The notes beneath the pieces are model-generated. The model was not told where the DNA came from, ran no database searches, and saw only the letters and a program-made list of their open reading frames with translations. Source: Candidatus Competibacter sp. (GTDB taxonomy: Bacteria; Pseudomonadota; Gammaproteobacteria; Competibacterales; Competibacteraceae). From it: a DNA stretch of 64,000 nt. The stretch lies in contig JARSSH010000057.1 of assembly GCA_029624815.1 (NCBI GenBank), forward strand, positions 110,611-174,610. The letters run 5' to 3'. The first letter of the stretch is position 1. Each line of letters opens with the position of its first letter. Position numbers and translations under genes: made by a program. Of this stretch, positions 8,806 to 17,355 are shown piece after piece.

Positions 8806-9288
8806 TTACCAGCGTAGCGCCCGCCGGGCGTGGGGTAGCTCCGCCACCGGCAACCGGCCTCGAAGCGTTGCGCCGCCGATAAATGTCTTCAGTGTACAGA
8901 CTTGGCAGCGCAAGCCCATGTCCAGCACCCAGCGACCGTCCACCAGCAGCGCGGCGTGGGTTACCCGCAATGGTGGGCCAGCGATCAGCACGTATTCCAA
9001 CCGGTCTGGGTAGTACCCCAGGCGGATCAGGTGGGCGGCCTTGGCGACGGCGTAGGCTTTGCAGTCCCAGGCGGTCAGCCGGTCGAGGTCTGCGGCGTCC
9101 GGCCAGTCGCTCAGGCAAAGATCGCCGGGACAAGGCCGGCCCCGCCGATTCACGACGGTGTTGACCTGCGTCAGTTCGTCCGGCGCGACGGGCGGTGGCG
9201 GCGAGCTTGGCGTTGTCTGACAGCCACTCGCGAGCAGCGCGGCAAGCAGGAGTGAACGGCGATGGAAGCAGGGCATGGACGCTAGCAT
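8806..9288 (-). CDS. Transglutaminase-like cysteine peptidase lipoprotein (BTLCP family)
   Basis: Small predicted lipoprotein: LLLAALLASGC is a good lipobox after the basic MPCFHRR. The mature domain carries the papain-like triad pattern of bacterial transglutaminase-like cysteine peptidases: Cys in AWDCKAYAVAK, His in RVTHAALLVDG and Asp in RWVLDMG. At 160 aa it is close to a minimal BTLCP domain. It converges on the polymerase with a 6-bp gap. Members of this family recur beside EPS export genes in Proteobacteria, so a maturation role is plausible. The start could also be the second Met (MPCFHRR). Confidence 0.8.
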   Translation of the reverse strand: MLASMPCFHRRSLLLAALLASGCQTTPSSPPPPVAPDELTQVNTVVNRRGRPCPGDLCLSDWPDAADLDRLTAWDCKAYAVAKAAHLIRLGYYPDRLEYVLIAGPPLRVTHAALLVDGRWVLDMGLRCQVCTLKTFIGGATLRGRLPVAELPHARRALRW

Positions 9289-9391
9289 AACAAGTCGATC
9301 GTATTTCCCGATACCTTCCCCCGCTCAGTCCCCGCGCGAGACTGTTTTTGCCTCATTGGCAAAAGGGCATCACGCAACAGGAGAAATTTCC

Positions 9392-10147
9392 ATGCCCCAG
9401 CTTGCTTTCATCACCGGCGCCACCTCCGGGTTCGGCGCCGCCTGCGCCCGCCGCTTCGCCGTTGCCGGCTGGTCGTTGGTGCTGTGCGGTCGACGCCGGG
9501 ATCGCCTGGATGCCCTGCGCGCCGAGTTGGCTGGCATTCCGGTATACGCCCTCCCGCTCGATGTGCGCGACGGCTCTGCTGTCAAGACGGCGGTTGCCGG
9601 ACTGCCGCCGGAATTCGCCGAGATCGATCTGTTGGTGAACAACGCCGGTCTGGCGCTGGGGCTGGAGCCGGCGCACCGTTCCGACATGGAGGATTGGGAG
9701 CGGATGGTGGACACCAACATCAAGGGACTGCTGTATTGCACCCGCGCCATCCTGCCTGGAATGGTGGAGCGTGATCGCGGCCATGTGATCAATATCGGTT
9801 CGGTGGCCGGCAGCTATCCCTATCCGGGGGGCAATACCTACGGCGGCACCAAGGCGTTCGTCAAACAGTTTTCCTTGAACCTGCGCGCCGACCTGTTGGG
9901 CACTCGGGTGCGGGTGACCAACATTGAGCCGGGCCTGGCGGAAAGCGAATTTTCCCTGGTGCGTTTCAAAGGCGACGACGCCCAGGCCGCCAAGATTTAT
10001 CAGGGTACCCAACCGTTGCGGCCGGAGGACATCGCCGATATTGCGTACTGGGCGGTGAGTCGTCCGGCGCACGTCAACCTCAACAGCATCGAAGTAATGC
10101 CCGTGTGTCAATCGTTCGCGCCGTTTGCGATCAGTCGCGAGGCTTAA
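9392..10147 (+). CDS. ydfG: YdfG-type NADP-dependent 3-hydroxy acid dehydrogenase (SDR)
   Basis: Short-chain dehydrogenase acting on 3-hydroxy acids such as serine or 3-hydroxypropionate, cytosolic. The ATG at 9392 follows AGGAG; the longer frame to 9275 lacks a ribosome site. It shows the Rossmann motif TGATSGFG, NNAGLALG, catalytic YGGTK and the YdfG-typical tail (FVKQFSLNLRADL, then VTNIEPGLAESEFSLVRFKG). 251 aa is the normal size. Divergent from the lipoprotein gene and convergent with the wecA-like gene. Confidence 0.9.
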   Translation: MPQLAFITGATSGFGAACARRFAVAGWSLVLCGRRRDRLDALRAELAGIPVYALPLDVRDGSAVKTAVAGLPPEFAEIDLLVNNAGLALGLEPAHRSDMEDWERMVDTNIKGLLYCTRAILPGMVERDRGHVINIGSVAGSYPYPGGNTYGGTKAFVKQFSLNLRADLLGTRVRVTNIEPGLAESEFSLVRFKGDDAQAAKIYQGTQPLRPEDIADIAYWAVSRPAHVNLNSIEVMPVCQSFAPFAISREA

Positions 10148-10200
10148 ACGGGCGTCGAGTAGCGCCGCGGTTGCGGGTAGCCAGGCAGGCTGCGTGCCGG

Positions 10201-11319
10201 TTAGGCCACATCCACTGCGGTGTTGTCTCCGTCCGATTCGAAATTGGCCCTGGCGCTGACGGTGGCCTGTTGCCGGGCCCAGAGCCGGCTGGTGAACCGG
10301 TAGTACAGCGCGAACGCGGCAAGGAAGGCATAAAACTGCCAGGATTCGGGTACTCCCAGCCACCAGGCCAGAACTCCGGCGGCGGCGGCAAGCGCGGCGG
10401 CGACCAACAGGATCGCGCCGACTCGGCCATCCGTCAGGCCGAGACCGAGCAGCAGGTGGTGCAGATGCTGGCGGTCGGCGGTGAACGGGCTGTGGCCAGC
10501 GCGGATGCGGCGGGTCATCACCGCAATGGTATCCATCAACGGCAAGGCCATGATCCAGATCGCGGTGACCGGCGCCATCGCCGCCTCCCGACCTTGTGAC
10601 AGATCCACCAGGAACCAGCCCAGAACGAAACCGAGCATGGTGCTGCCAGCGTCGCCCATGAATACCCCGGCGCGGGCCCGCCAGGGATGACGCAAGTTGA
10701 AGCAGAGGAAGCCGGTGATCGCCAAGGCCAGCACCGACAGGACGCCGATGCTCGCACCTCCGGTTGGTGCGAGCAGGTTCAGGACGATCATGCAAAGGGT
10801 GGCGAGCAGCGCCAATCCGCCCGCCAGCCCGTCGAGTCCGTCGATCATATTGAACGCGTTGATAATCCCAACCATGGCGAAAACGGTGAACGGAATCGTG
10901 AAATCGCCGAGCAGGACGTTACCCCACCCGAATAAATTGCCCAGGCTGGCCAAGGTTACGTTTCCCTCCAGCGCCATCAGCAGGATGGCGCCGATCTGGA
11001 ATAAAAAGCGCGAAGCAGGGCGTAGAGAATGCAGGTCGTCGTAAAGGCCAATCAGGGTTAGCAGGGTCATGCCGGCTAGTAGCACGGGAAGGGCATGTGG
11101 CCACTCCGCCAGCAGCAGTATGCTTGCGCAGAACGCTGCATACATCGCCACTCCGCCAACCATGGGGACCGGATCTCGATGGTGCTTACGGGCGTCCGGC
11201 CGATCGACCAAGCCCAGAATGCGTGCTGGTTGGATCAATAAGGCGATGAGTCCGACGCTGCACAGGAACGCGCTCGGTAGCGATGCATACTCCCATATTC
11301 GATCCATTGCGGTATTCAC
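10201..11319 (-). CDS. wecA: Undecaprenyl-phosphate sugar-1-phosphate transferase (WecA/MraY family)
   Basis: Integral membrane enzyme that moves a sugar-1-phosphate, typically GlcNAc-1-P, from a UDP-sugar to undecaprenyl phosphate, the priming step for EPS or O-antigen. Family signatures are present in order: RKHHRDPVPMVGG, the catalytic GLYDDLHSL, INAFNMIDGLDGLAGG, GDAGSTMLGF and the cytosolic HHLLLGLGLTDG. About ten TM helices over 372 aa, as expected. It is the only priming transferase visible in the window, so it is the candidate initiator for the EPS made by the genes at 1-8799. Sugar specificity is inferred. Confidence 0.88.
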   Translation of the reverse strand: MNTAMDRIWEYASLPSAFLCSVGLIALLIQPARILGLVDRPDARKHHRDPVPMVGGVAMYAAFCASILLLAEWPHALPVLLAGMTLLTLIGLYDDLHSLRPASRFLFQIGAILLMALEGNVTLASLGNLFGWGNVLLGDFTIPFTVFAMVGIINAFNMIDGLDGLAGGLALLATLCMIVLNLLAPTGGASIGVLSVLALAITGFLCFNLRHPWRARAGVFMGDAGSTMLGFVLGWFLVDLSQGREAAMAPVTAIWIMALPLMDTIAVMTRRIRAGHSPFTADRQHLHHLLLGLGLTDGRVGAILLVAAALAAAAGVLAWWLGVPESWQFYAFLAAFALYYRFTSRLWARQQATVSARANFESDGDNTAVDVA

Positions 11320-11497
11320 TCAAGTTCGTACAAACGGTTCATCGGACGCATTCAATGCTTCCGTGCGAAAGAGCGCTATCTATATAGAAGTAAATTTAGA
11401 GCAGCGATCCACGGATTGTTGAATATTATAGGGACATAGCTATGGAGCAACATGTTTCCCTGCCTTGAGAACCATGCGAACCCTTCGTGCGGTGTGG

Positions 11498-11950
11498 TTA
11501 TGGTTCGATCACCCCCTTCAGCATGACTCCCTCCACTCCGACGACACGTAGCCGAGTTCCTGCCGGACAGTCTTGGTCCACCAAGACCTTCCAGGTACTG
11601 TCGTCGACGCGGATCTTGCCGTGGCCGTTGACCACCGGCGCATCCAGGGTGAATACCCGACCGACGTACTGATGGCCTCGGCGATTGAGCAGCGGATCCT
11701 CGGTACGGGTCGGATGTCGTCGCAGCCGTAGTCGCCAGGCGACGATGGATCCGACCGACAGTAGCGTGAACAGCAACACCTGATAGGTCCACGCCAGCTC
11801 CGGCAGCGCGGTTAGCGCCAGCCCCACCAGCAGCGCCGCTATCCCCATCCACAGAAAGAAGAAGCCGGGAACGACGGCTTCGACCGCCATCAACACCACG
11901 CCCAGCAGCCACCAGTTCCAGTAAACCGGCTCCAGCAGCCAGCCGCTCAC
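11498..11950 (-). CDS. nfeD: NfeD-family membrane protein
   Basis: Short NfeD: two or three TM helices ([52 protein letters not shown]) followed by a soluble OB-fold ([20 protein letters not shown]). The GTG start at 11950 overlaps the stop of the upstream qmcA in a GTGA arrangement, so the two are co-translated. NfeD proteins pair with SPFH proteins in membrane quality control. The longer frame on this strand to 12421 is only a shadow of qmcA. Confidence 0.88.
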   Translation of the reverse strand: MSGWLLEPVYWNWWLLGVVLMAVEAVVPGFFFLWMGIAALLVGLALTALPELAWTYQVLLFTLLSVGSIVAWRLRLRRHPTRTEDPLLNRRGHQYVGRVFTLDAPVVNGHGKIRVDDSTWKVLVDQDCPAGTRLRVVGVEGVMLKGVIEP

Positions 11951-12879
11951 GGGCGTGTCTCCGCCTTGCTCAACGCCTCCCGCGTCAGTTCGGCCACTCC
12001 GGCCAACGTGCCGATCAATCCCGAAGTGTCCAGTGGCATCAGTAGCACTTTCTGGTTCGGCGCCGCCGCCAGTTTCGTCACCGCCTCTACGTATTTCTGC
12101 GCCACGAAATAGTTGATGGCCTGGACGTCGCCCTTGCCGATGGCTTCCGACAACATCAGGGTGGCGCGGGCTTCGGCCTGGGCCAGTCGTTCGCGGGCCT
12201 CGGCGTCGCGGAAGGCGGATTCCTTGCGGCCCTCGGCTTCGAGAATAGCCGCCTGTTTGAGTCCTTCCGCTTCGAGAATAGCCGCCTGGCGCGCGCCTTC
12301 GGCGGCGAGAATCGACGCCCGCTTGTCCCGCTCGGCCTTCATCTGTCGCGCCATCGAATCGACCAGATCCTTGGGCGGGGCGATATCCTTGATTTCGATG
12401 CGAGTAACCTTGAGTCCCCACGGTGTGGTGGCTTCATCGACCACGGTGAGCAGTCGGGCGTTAATGTCGTCGCGTTTGGACAGCAGTTCGTCCAGATCCA
12501 TCGAGCCCATCACCGTGCGGATATTGGTCATGGTGAGGTTGAGGACGGCGAATTCCAGGTTGTTGACTTCGTAGGCGGCCTTGGCGGCGTCCAATACTTG
12601 GTAGAACACCACGCCGTCCACCTGAACCATGGCGTTGTCCTTGGTGATGATCTCTTGCGAGGGGACGTCCAGCACCGTTTCCATCATATTGATTTTATGG
12701 CCGATGCGGTCGATGATTGGGACGATCAGGTTCAGACCGGGCCGCAGGGTTTCGGTGTAGCGGCCAAAGCGTTCGACCGTGTATTCCATGCCTTGCTGCA
12801 CCGACTTGACGCCCAGCAGGATCAGGATGACCGCCAGCACCGCCAGCGCCACCACAAATGCAGAAAAACCTTCCAGCAT
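11947..12879 (-). CDS. qmcA: QmcA-type SPFH/stomatin-like membrane protease regulator
   Basis: An N-terminal hydrophobic helix ([18 protein letters not shown]) is followed by the SPFH domain with the characteristic [18 protein letters not shown] and [14 protein letters not shown]. An Ala/Glu coiled coil of AILEAEG repeats and the C-terminal oligomerisation segment ([17 protein letters not shown]) follow. Sequence order and 310-aa length match E. coli QmcA, a membrane-microdomain scaffold linked to FtsH-type proteolysis. It is translationally coupled to nfeD. Confidence 0.93.
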   Translation of the reverse strand: MLEGFSAFVVALAVLAVILILLGVKSVQQGMEYTVERFGRYTETLRPGLNLIVPIIDRIGHKINMMETVLDVPSQEIITKDNAMVQVDGVVFYQVLDAAKAAYEVNNLEFAVLNLTMTNIRTVMGSMDLDELLSKRDDINARLLTVVDEATTPWGLKVTRIEIKDIAPPKDLVDSMARQMKAERDKRASILAAEGARQAAILEAEGLKQAAILEAEGRKESAFRDAEARERLAQAEARATLMLSEAIGKGDVQAINYFVAQKYVEAVTKLAAAPNQKVLLMPLDTSGLIGTLAGVAELTREALSKAETRP

Positions 12880-12994
12880 GATTGTTTCTCCAGCATGAGT
12901 ATGATTGAAGCTTAGTGCTTAAAGGATGGAGAGAAAAGAACCGAATCCCGCCGTTGGTCGACGGCCCGTCCCTACGGTTCGCTCCCGATCTCCG

Positions 12995-14431
12995 CTACCC
13001 GTTGCTTTCGTCTTGTATCGAACCCGAACGCGCGTCCACCACCACATGCAAGGGGCGATCCTCGTGATCCCAGGCGATCACCTGCCAGCGCGTTGCGCTG
13101 TTCGCGTCCATATAGAGCGAAGCCGAATCCAGGGCGAAGGCGCCGGCGCCGGTGGCCAGCGCCGCCTGGGCTATCGGTAGTATGCGGTCGAGATCGTACA
13201 GCCAAGATCCCAATACCAGCGAAGCCGGCGGTATGGCGGCAATCAGCTCGTCCCATTCGGTCTCGGTGGTCGCCTGCTCGAATTCTCGGTCCGTGGCGGT
13301 GACCGCAAGCTGGCCGGCGACCGGATCGACCAGGATGTCGAAGCGGTGCCAGCGTCGGATGCGCCGTTGCGGTTGGTCCTCGTGGCCCCGGAAGGTGTAG
13401 CGCAGTTCCCGGACGTGCGCCGGGCCTTCGATGCCGCCGTCCAGTTCCGCCACCACGGCTTCCAGTACCGCGCGCGGGCTGATGCGTTGAGCCAGTGGCC
13501 GCGCCACTTGATAGCCGGAGTGGGCGGTGGCGATCGCGGCGCCATCCGGCAACGACTGACGGTCGACCAGGATGGCGGTGGCGGCGCCGGCGAAGGCGGA
13601 TGCATCGATGCCGTGGCTGGCCAGCATGCGGCGGGCATGACGGTCGGCGGCGCGCAGGTAAAGACCGGCCAGTGGCCAAGCTTGACGCCAGGCTCCCACC
13701 AGTGCGGCCCACGGTCGCAGCCGGGTCGCGTGGCGGTCCCGATCCATCCGCAACCAGCCCTGCTCAATCAGAGCCTGGATTTGGCGACGGTGGATGTCGA
13801 TCAGCAAACCGGCGGGATCGCGAGCGGCCCGAGCGGCGGGATTCGGGTCCGCTGCCTGTCCCAAGGCGGTGAATAGTGCGTTGTGCAGGGTATAAAGAGC
13901 GCGCGGATCCCAAACATCCTTTAATTGCAAGCGCGCCATATAAGCGGGTGGGGGCAGACTGTACGGCAGATCGAAGTTGTTGGTGGCCAGTACCCGACCG
14001 TCTTGCAATTGGGTCGAGAACTCGACGAAATCGTGTTGCGCGCCCGCGCCCGCCACGAACCGAATGTGGGCGATTAGAGCGCCGTTGCCCTGTTCCGGCT
14101 GCGCCAGCAGCCGCAACCACAGCACCGCTCCCTGGATCAACTCGTCATTGCGTAAATCGTCGTAGTGGACGAAGCCGGCGGCGGTCAGCGTTTCGGTGGC
14201 GTCGATGAAGCTCAGCCAGGCGGCGTCGGGCAGTTCCGGTTCCCGAACCGGATCGAAACGGGGGTGCAGCGGCTGATGGACGCGCCACAACGCCAGCGGT
14301 GTTCCGATCAGCAGTTGCAAGAGCAGGGCAGGTGGGGCGATCAGCCATTTGACCAAGCGAATCAGCAAGACCAATGTGTACGATGGCAGCAGTACGATAG
14401 CGCGCAGCAAGGACAGCAGTACCTGACGCAC
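12995..14431 (-). CDS. Conserved hypothetical membrane-anchored protein
   Basis: Not recognised. The GTG at 14431 has GAGGA seven bases upstream and lies 14 bp after the DUF1285 stop; a longer frame to 14500 overlaps that gene. The N-terminus has two closely spaced hydrophobic stretches (LLRAIVLLPSYTLVLLIRLV, IAPPALLLQLLIGTPLAL), then about 400 soluble residues. The soluble part is mixed alpha/beta with an all-beta look near the C-terminus (HRFDILVDPVAGQLAVTATD). Transcribed with the DUF1285 gene. It may act at the envelope; no catalytic motif is visible. Confidence 0.7.
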   Translation of the reverse strand: MRQVLLSLLRAIVLLPSYTLVLLIRLVKWLIAPPALLLQLLIGTPLALWRVHQPLHPRFDPVREPELPDAAWLSFIDATETLTAAGFVHYDDLRNDELIQGAVLWLRLLAQPEQGNGALIAHIRFVAGAGAQHDFVEFSTQLQDGRVLATNNFDLPYSLPPPAYMARLQLKDVWDPRALYTLHNALFTALGQAADPNPAARAARDPAGLLIDIHRRQIQALIEQGWLRMDRDRHATRLRPWAALVGAWRQAWPLAGLYLRAADRHARRMLASHGIDASAFAGAATAILVDRQSLPDGAAIATAHSGYQVARPLAQRISPRAVLEAVVAELDGGIEGPAHVRELRYTFRGHEDQPQRRIRRWHRFDILVDPVAGQLAVTATDREFEQATTETEWDELIAAIPPASLVLGSWLYDLDRILPIAQAALATGAGAFALDSASLYMDANSATRWQVIAWDHEDRPLHVVVDARSGSIQDESNG

Positions 14432-14445
14432 CCATGGTCCTCGCT

Positions 14446-15027
14446 TTAGCCGCTCTCGTCGTCCAGCCGGCCGAGGCTGAAGAACATGCCCTCGCTCCAT
14501 ACTCCATAATCGCCGTTACCGTTGGTTGTCGGGCGCTCCTCGCCCAGTTCGACCAGTTCCAGAAACACCGCGCGGGTCAGCAGGGCGCGCAACCGGCCGC
14601 GCACATGGATGTACGGCGAGGGTTCGCCGCCGGGGCCGAGGTATTCGACCGTCAGCGGATGCGTGGGGCCGGTGCTGACCCGATCGCCCAGGTTGGTGGT
14701 GAAAAGCAGTCGCTGCCCGTGGCCGATGCCGTCGGCATCCAGCCGCACCGCCAGGAACGGTGCGTCATCGACTTGAATGCGCCATTTTTCCACTGGCGTG
14801 ACCAAGTAGTGATGACCATCCGCATCGCATCGCAGGATGGAGGCGAACAGCCGGACCAGGGCCTCGCGCTGGATGGGTGTGCCTTCGTGATGCCAGACGC
14901 CATCGCGAGTGATGCGCAGATCCATTTCGCCATTCAGTGGCGGGTTCCAGTGCTCCACCGGCGGCAGCGACGGAGCGGATGACAGTTGGGAGGCCAGAGT
15001 TTCCGGGTCGAGAGTGGAGTGACGCAT
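14446..15027 (-). CDS. DUF1285 domain protein
   Basis: A 193-aa soluble protein matching DUF1285: an N-terminal PPVEHWNPPLNGEMDLRI segment, the central EGTPIQREALVRLFASIL and the C-terminal LVELGEE and YGVWSEGMFFSLG. DUF1285 members have a double PH-like fold of unknown function. Located just upstream of, and likely co-transcribed with, the membrane-anchored hypothetical gene. Confidence 0.8.
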   Translation of the reverse strand: MRHSTLDPETLASQLSSAPSLPPVEHWNPPLNGEMDLRITRDGVWHHEGTPIQREALVRLFASILRCDADGHHYLVTPVEKWRIQVDDAPFLAVRLDADGIGHGQRLLFTTNLGDRVSTGPTHPLTVEYLGPGGEPSPYIHVRGRLRALLTRAVFLELVELGEERPTTNGNGDYGVWSEGMFFSLGRLDDESG

Positions 15028-15166
15028 GACTGGGTCGGAGATCGAAATGTGGTTTCCCGTTCGCGTTTATTATTATGAAGGATGGATGGCCACGCGGTGA
15101 ATCCTCGCTGGCTGGAATCGCTGTTTGGCCCCGCTTGAGGCGAGGACTGGCGAGCCAAACATGCAC

Positions 15167-15195
15167 GCCCCCTCTCCCAGTTTGGGAAAGGGGGC
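15167..15195. repeat. GC-rich hairpin between two minus-strand genes
   Basis: GCCCCCTCTCCCA (15167-15179) pairs with TGGGAAAGGGGGC (15183-15195) with one mismatch around a 3-nt loop. There is no T-tract on either side, so it resembles the CCCTCTCCC-type palindromes elsewhere in the window more than a classical terminator. Confidence 0.5.
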
Positions 15196-15240
15196 GCGGC
15201 GAATCCCCATATATTTAAGGAGTGCGAAACGGATTCCGTT

Positions 15241-15897
15241 TCAGCCCTCGACGGTGGCCCGTTGCAGCTTACGGTAGATCCGGATGACCTTGTCCGGAAA
15301 AGACGAACGCGTGCCTAGGCTGCCGTTGTAGTTGAGCAGCGCCCGGCGCAGGTTGCCAGAATGGTCTTCGAGATACTCCACCAGGATTTGCGAGCCGGTA
15401 TGGATGTTCTTGGCGGGGTCGAATAGCGCACGGGCGCCGCCGATTCGCCGAACCTTACCCTTGTGGGAACCCGGCATGACTTGCATCAGGCCGCGAGCAC
15501 CGACCCGGCTGACGGCATGCTCCTTGAACGTCGATTCGACGGCGATAACGGCGAGGATAAGTTCCGGATCCACATCGTGGCGCTTGCCATTGCGAACCGC
15601 TTCGCGAACGATCCGCCGCGCCCTGGTTTCTGGAACCCGATACTTGCTCTGGATATGCCTGGAAAGGCGGGCAACTTTCCCGTGGTCGTCCGGCTCGACA
15701 TCGACATCGGCATCGGCATCGGCATCGGCGTCGGTGCTGGAATCGGGATTGATGGCCGCAATGGGGTTGAGCTCCTCGCCACGGACTGTCTCCGGCGATT
15801 GAGCCAGCGCTGCGACAGGCATGAGAAAGGCCGCGCATAGCAGTCCTGACTTCAGGGTCAGAGTGAGCCTTTCCTTGACGCATTCCGTGAATTCCAT
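15241..15897 (-). CDS. Lytic transglycosylase (SLT domain), exported
   Basis: Cleaves peptidoglycan glycan strands in the periplasm. ATG at 15897 is preceded by GGAGG; the frame upstream to 16167 is non-coding. A signal peptide (TLKSGLLCAAFLMPVAALAQ) precedes an Asp-Ala linker of four to five DA pairs (about residues 56-66). The SLT domain has the catalytic Glu121 in AVIAVESTF, the GARGLMQVMP motif and the LLNYNGSLG segment. At 218 aa it is a compact single-domain enzyme. Stand-alone, with an AT-rich gap upstream. Confidence 0.87.
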   Translation of the reverse strand: MEFTECVKERLTLTLKSGLLCAAFLMPVAALAQSPETVRGEELNPIAAINPDSSTDADADADADVDVEPDDHGKVARLSRHIQSKYRVPETRARRIVREAVRNGKRHDVDPELILAVIAVESTFKEHAVSRVGARGLMQVMPGSHKGKVRRIGGARALFDPAKNIHTGSQILVEYLEDHSGNLRRALLNYNGSLGTRSSFPDKVIRIYRKLQRATVEG

Positions 15898-16772
15898 AAA
15901 AAACCTCCGTCGTTGATCAGCACGAACTGACAGTGCTCGATAGGTCCGTGTCCTGGATCGGCGCCGGTCCTCCCTGGACCCAACCGGATCGCTCCGGCCA
16001 CCGCGGGCCCGACTAAGCAACTCCGGAGATGTGGCCTGCCAGCCTGATTTCCGGTGTCGCCTGATGTTCCTAGGCCGGTATCGGATGACGATGCTTGGCC
16101 TATGGCAGGAACATATTGCAATACAACATTGGTAACTATGAAAGCATGGGGCTGAAATGTTTTGCAAGTATCAGATTGCCAAATAAATAATTTTCATTCA
16201 TTGGAGAATTCTTTTCTGATCGCCGTTTATTTATAAAATAAATCTTATAAAACAATGCGTTATATTGATTATAGTTTTTACGGCAAATTCATAAAATATA
16301 TATATAAAACAATGAGTTGAAATTTTTTTGTAAATTGACGAAAAAGAACGTTTGTCAAACGAGAGCCATTGTTTTTCAGTAACGAAGGTTGTTTGGCAAT
16401 AGCACCTCATATTTATAATATTTTTATGTAAAATCAGCATGTTAAATAAAAATCGCAATAAAAGTTAACTATATGAATTTTTTTATTAACTATATGAAAA
16501 ATATATTTTTTGATGAAAATACACCGAACCCGGTCCACGCCCGGTATGAAACGGGACTGTTGGTGAACGAATCCTGAACCGGTTGTTTGCGACGAGGGAA
16601 AGGTACAATGAGGGCCGGTTTCCAGCCCGGGGCTCAGGTGCGTTTAGCGGATCGAAGCAGGAGGCTGACGCGCTCCGAGTAGATGGAAGAGCGGGGTTCG
16701 CGAAACCGGGGATCAGCCAATTTTGGCCGCGAATTATTTTGTGCGAACGACTGACAGAACAGAGGGGTGACG
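15898..16772. other. Long intergenic region with AT-rich island
   Basis: 875 bp without a convincing gene. From about 16130 to 16520 base composition falls sharply to AT-rich DNA with poly-A/T runs, unlike the flanks. Visible structure: TATAAAACAATG at 16246-16257 and again at 16303-16314; TTAACTATATGAA at 16465-16477 and again at 16486-16498 (21-bp period). A 75-codon minus-strand frame at 16231-16458 has no ribosome site and a biased composition, so it is not called. No cobalamin-riboswitch core was recognised upstream of the adenosyltransferase. Confidence 0.7.
16583..16609 (+). promoter_or_regulatory. Possible sigma70 promoter for the adenosyltransferase
   Basis: TTGTTT at 16583-16588 and TACAAT at 16604-16609, with a short 15-bp spacer. 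It is positioned about 160 bp before the start codon. Weak evidence because of the spacing. Confidence 0.3.
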
Positions 16773-17324
16773 ATGGGCAACCGACTTTCCAAGATCTACA
16801 CGCGCACTGGGGACAAGGGGACGACCGGTTTGGGCAACGGGGATCGGGTTGCCAAGGATTGCCCACGGATCGAGGCGATCGGTGCGGTCGACGAATTGAA
16901 CTGCATTATTGGCCGGGTGCTGGTGCATGACCTGCGGGAGCCCATTCGCGACTGCTTGCAGGAGGCGCAGCATAAGCTGTTCGATCTGGGAGGGGAATTG
17001 AGCGTTCCGGGCTATCGGGCCATCAAGGAGGAAGACGTGGCGCGGCTGGAAGCAGCGCTGAACGAGTTCAACAGCCAGTTGCCGCCGCTCAAGGAGTTCA
17101 TACTACCTGGCGGCGGGCGGGCGGCGGCGGATTGTCACATGGCGCGGGCGATCTGCCGGCGCGCCGAGCGGCGGGTGGTATCGCTGGCGCGGGAGGAAGA
17201 TATCAATACGGACGTGCAAGTTTTTCTGAACCGGTTGTCGGACTTGCTGTTTGTGCTGTGCCGGCTTCTCGCCCGGGATGAAGGAGGTGTTGAAGTACTG
17301 TGGCGCAATCCGGGGCGAGGTTGA
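16773..17324 (+). CDS. Cob(I)alamin adenosyltransferase, PduO type
   Basis: Transfers the 5'-deoxyadenosyl group of ATP to cob(I)alamin to make coenzyme B12. The signature N-terminus IYTRTGDKGTTGLGNG binds ATP; RIEAIGAVDELNC and RRAERRVVSLAREEDIN are the other conserved blocks, and FLNRLSDLLFVLCRLL closes the four-helix bundle. The start is either GTG 16767 or ATG 16773; the ATG is favoured by AGAGGGG upstream. About 183 aa, standard for the family. Adenosylcobalamin would serve methylmalonyl-CoA mutase, relevant to the propionyl-CoA chemistry proposed for 26891-32409. Confidence 0.92.
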   Translation: MGNRLSKIYTRTGDKGTTGLGNGDRVAKDCPRIEAIGAVDELNCIIGRVLVHDLREPIRDCLQEAQHKLFDLGGELSVPGYRAIKEEDVARLEAALNEFNSQLPPLKEFILPGGGRAAADCHMARAICRRAERRVVSLAREEDINTDVQVFLNRLSDLLFVLCRLLARDEGGVEVLWRNPGRG

Positions 17325-17355
17325 GCTTGAAGCCTGAAATCCTTGATCTTTCCCT

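Noticed and set aside
9353-10795. 480-codon minus-strand frame across ydfG and the wecA-like gene
   Set aside because: Covers two recognised genes in other frames and matches no family.
16231-16458. 75-codon minus-strand frame in the AT-rich island
   Set aside because: No ribosome site, composition follows the AT-rich DNA, and no recognisable domain.
16520-16772. Cobalamin riboswitch upstream of the adenosyltransferase
   Set aside because: I looked for the B12-box core and its conserved neighbours and did not find them; the enzyme's function alone is not evidence.
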